From positions 1 to 8,121 of the forward strand of contig CABUTY010000044.1 in NCBI GenBank assembly GCA_902494595.1: DNA of 8,121 nt, written 5' to 3'. Each line of letters starts with the position of its first letter. Positions within the stretch are counted from its first letter, which is position 1. A program made the position numbers and the translations under genes. The notes below the pieces were generated by a model. The model did no database searches. It worked only from the letters and a program-made list of their open reading frames with translations, and was not told the origin of the DNA. This document shows positions 6,852-8,121 of the stretch, piece after piece. The DNA comes from an uncultured Porphyromonadaceae bacterium (GTDB taxonomy: Bacteria > Bacteroidota > Bacteroidia > Bacteroidales > Muribaculaceae).

Positions 6852-7454
6852 ATGACCACATCCCGGCTCCGAATTCTGATAGATGACTGGAAAAATCATT
6901 CCTGGCTTCACAGCCTCGACTTCAGTTGCCCGGATGCGATTCTCGCAGAAGCTCTGGATGAATTCCTTTACGACTATATCCGCTGGTTTCCCGGCAGAGA
7001 AGAGGTTGATGAAGACATGCTGTGTCTTGTTCCGCAGCTCATTCCGGTGCTTACATATAGAATAGCCCGACGTCTCTATCTTGCCCGGAGCGAAGAGAAA
7101 GCCTCGACATCGGCCGATGCATTCTCTCTGCTTGGAAGGCATATCGGGCAAATTGAGATTTACTATTCCAGCCAGATTGGTCGAGGTTTTAAAATCAACC
7201 ATGGCTCGGGCACTGTGATAGGAGCGAGATGCAGAATAGGGGAGAACTGCCTGATTCATCAGAACTGCACACTTGGCGATAGAAACGGAGGCCGTCCATC
7301 TGTCGGCGAAAATGTGACAATCTACGCCGGCGCCATGATTCTCGGCGACATCTCCATCGGCAGCAACACCATCATAGGCGCCAATTCCGTGGTCCTTGAT
7401 TCCTGCCCTCCCGGCTCCATCCTCATCGGCTCCCCAGCTAAGCCCCGCCCTTAA
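6852..7454 (+). CDS. Serine O-acetyltransferase-like hexapeptide-repeat acyltransferase
   Basis: This 200-residue protein has an all-helical N-terminal part (about 1-100; LIPVLTYRIARRLY at 63-76 resembles the aHRiAh helix of serine acetyltransferases) and a left-handed beta-helix built of hexapeptide turns (about 105-195: TVIGARCRIGENC, MILGDISIGSNTIIGANSVV). Overall order fits CysE, which acetylates serine with acetyl-CoA as the first step of cysteine synthesis. His117 (INHGSG) matches the catalytic His of CysE (DHATG). However, the Asp partner in VDIHP is replaced by Glu (IEIYY), the Asp before the His is Asn, and the RHP serine-binding segment reads GRP. Substrate is therefore uncertain: serine or an envelope sugar are both possible. 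It is shorter than E. coli CysE (273). The last codons (PAKPRP) lie in a repeat array. It is co-transcribed with rlmH. Confidence 0.75.
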   Translation: MTTSRLRILIDDWKNHSWLHSLDFSCPDAILAEALDEFLYDYIRWFPGREEVDEDMLCLVPQLIPVLTYRIARRLYLARSEEKASTSADAFSLLGRHIGQIEIYYSSQIGRGFKINHGSGTVIGARCRIGENCLIHQNCTLGDRNGGRPSVGENVTIYAGAMILGDISIGSNTIIGANSVVLDSCPPGSILIGSPAKPRP

Positions 7455-7563
7455 TATCAGCCTATCCCCGCTCTTACCCATCAGCTCAATTCCCGCCCTT
7501 TGCTCCTCAGCTCAATTCCCGCCTTTAATCCTGGAGTTAAATCCCTCAATATCAGCCTAATCC
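7443..7563. repeat. Degenerate ~25-bp tandem repeats at the acyltransferase 3' end
   Basis: TCAGCTCAATTCCCGCC occurs perfectly at 7481-7497 and 7507-7523 (period 26). A diverged unit precedes it (7456-7479, ATCAGCCTATCCCCGC...), and the tail CCCCGCCCTTAAT (7443-7455) covers the last codons and the stop of the acyltransferase. AATATCAGCCTA recurs at 7453-7464 and 7548-7559. Units of about 24-27 bp share a TCAGC..A.TCCCCGCC core. The array is pyrimidine-rich on this strand. I see no gene in it. Confidence 0.75.
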
Positions 7564-7607
7564 TTTTTAGGATGCTGTGCTGAAGGCGCAAGCCCGAAGT
7601 TATCCGG

Positions 7608-7642
7608 CCAAGCCTCTCTTCTGCATCTTGGAAATTTTTTTT
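7608..7642 (+). terminator. Possible weak terminator of the rlmH operon
   Basis: CCAAG (7608-7612) can pair with CTTGG (7627-7631) across a 14-nt loop, followed after AAA by eight T (7635-7642). The stem is short, so this is a modest candidate. A separate small hairpin, ATCCT/AGGAT with a TTTT loop, lies at 7560-7573. Confidence 0.35.
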
Positions 7643-7660
7643 ATCCCCGTTACTTATTTA

Positions 7661-7692
7661 TTTGGATTTCAAATAATATTTCCATAATTTTG
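7661..7692 (+). promoter_or_regulatory. Bacteroidota-type promoter upstream of the last gene
   Basis: TTTG at 7661-7664 and TAATTTTG at 7685-7692 are 20 nt apart, fitting -33/-7. Transcription would start near 7696-7699, leaving about 20-25 nt of A-rich leader before the ATG at 7720. TTTCAAAT occurs twice, at 7667-7674 and 7693-7700, one copy just after each promoter element. Confidence 0.72.
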
Positions 7693-7719
7693 TTTCAAAT
7701 TTAAATAACAGAAAAAATC

Positions 7720-8121
7720 ATGCACCAGAATAATACCAGCGGCATAAACATTGTCATAATGTGCATTGTCGCCTGTCTATCCATGACATTTGTCAATGCA
7801 CAAGCCTACCAGATATCCGATATCATCAGCTTCGAAAATCTTGATTTCCCTGTCAATTCCAACCCTGCCGCTTCTGATGCCTTCCTCGACGGCAAAATCA
7901 CACCTACCGCCTGTCGGCTCGGTGACTACAGTTCTGTCCCGACCCCCTCGCTGATCGCTTCCGGCACCGAATACGGCATCCGAAAAATGAACCTCCATAA
8001 CGGCAACATATTATTCCAACAGAAAAATCTTACAGGCTCTAACGAACAGAACAGCGTAATATATACCTTGAATAATCCTCATAAGCTCAAATCGATAGCA
8101 GTGATGGGAATCAGTGATACC
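7720..8121 (+). CDS. Exported protein of unknown function, 3' end missing
   Basis: The frame opens at ATG 7720 and stays open for 134 codons to the window end. The start follows an A-rich leader (ACAGAAAAAATC) and lies 20-25 nt after a predicted promoter; an internal ATG at 7759 is possible but would shorten the signal. Residues 1-29 look like a signal peptide: a hydrophobic stretch from INIVIMCIVACL to FVNAQA, then a likely cut after AQA, without a lipobox. The n-region lacks Lys or Arg, which is unusual. The mature part is polar, rich in Asn, Ser and Thr, with alternating hydrophobic residues that suggest beta structure (for example NSVIYTL and LKSIAVMGI). I do not recognise the family. It could be a surface or secreted beta-sandwich protein, but nothing visible proves this. 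Confidence 0.7.
   Translation, partial: MHQNNTSGINIVIMCIVACLSMTFVNAQAYQISDIISFENLDFPVNSNPAASDAFLDGKITPTACRLGDYSSVPTPSLIASGTEYGIRKMNLHNGNILFQQKNLTGSNEQNSVIYTLNNPHKLKSIAVMGISDT

Noticed and set aside
7777..7998. A 73-codon minus-strand open frame
   Set aside because: It lies opposite the last exported-protein gene, which has a promoter, leader and signal peptide; no support for the antisense frame was seen.

Overview
The window reads as chromosomal DNA of a Bacteroidota bacterium, most likely Bacteroidales. Three places carry the lineage-specific promoter form TTTG-N20-TAnnTTTG. Leaders are A-rich rather than Shine-Dalgarno-led, and intergenic stretches are AT-rich against moderately GC-rich genes. 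A gut family such as Muribaculaceae would fit, but the sequence alone does not settle family or genus. Most genes are ordinary housekeeping or envelope genes. I see no mobile element, CRISPR array, tRNA or rRNA.

Layout. (1) Positions 1-2568, plus strand, form a tight operon: the 3' part of a dCMP-deaminase-like gene, an S41 (Ctp/Prc-type) processing protease interrupted by one in-frame TAG inside its PDZ domain, and 5-formyltetrahydrofolate cyclo-ligase, whose start overlaps the protease stop (ATGA). (2) Positions 2569-2763 hold a large interrupted palindrome followed by a T-run, which looks like a terminator. A promoter is superimposed on the palindrome, and a GC-rich leader follows. (3) Positions 2764-5583 encode a 939-residue exported M16 zinc protease with complete catalytic residues, ended by a strong bidirectional hairpin at 5609-5644. 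(4) Positions 5671-6180, minus strand, encode a small exported basic protein with two LTxxQ-like motifs (Spy/CpxP-like). (5) From a divergent spacer, rlmH (23S rRNA pseudouridine methyltransferase) is read on the plus strand, followed 2 nt later by a serine-acetyltransferase-like left-handed beta-helix acyltransferase. (6) Positions 7443-7563 hold degenerate ~25-bp tandem repeats that begin inside the last codons of the acyltransferase. (7) After a T-run and a promoter, the 5' part of an unrecognised exported protein runs off the window end.

How the genes relate. The first operon mixes nucleotide and folate one-carbon metabolism (dCMP to dUMP for thymidylate; 5-formyl-THF to 5,10-methenyl-THF) with an envelope protease. 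The M16 protease and the Spy/CpxP-like protein are also exported, so three neighbouring units act in the periplasm or envelope. The points most worth a second look are the lone amber codon in the protease, the promoter/terminator palindrome before the M16 gene, the divergent active site of the acyltransferase, and the repeat array after it. I did not find convincing evidence of a wholly new multi-gene system.
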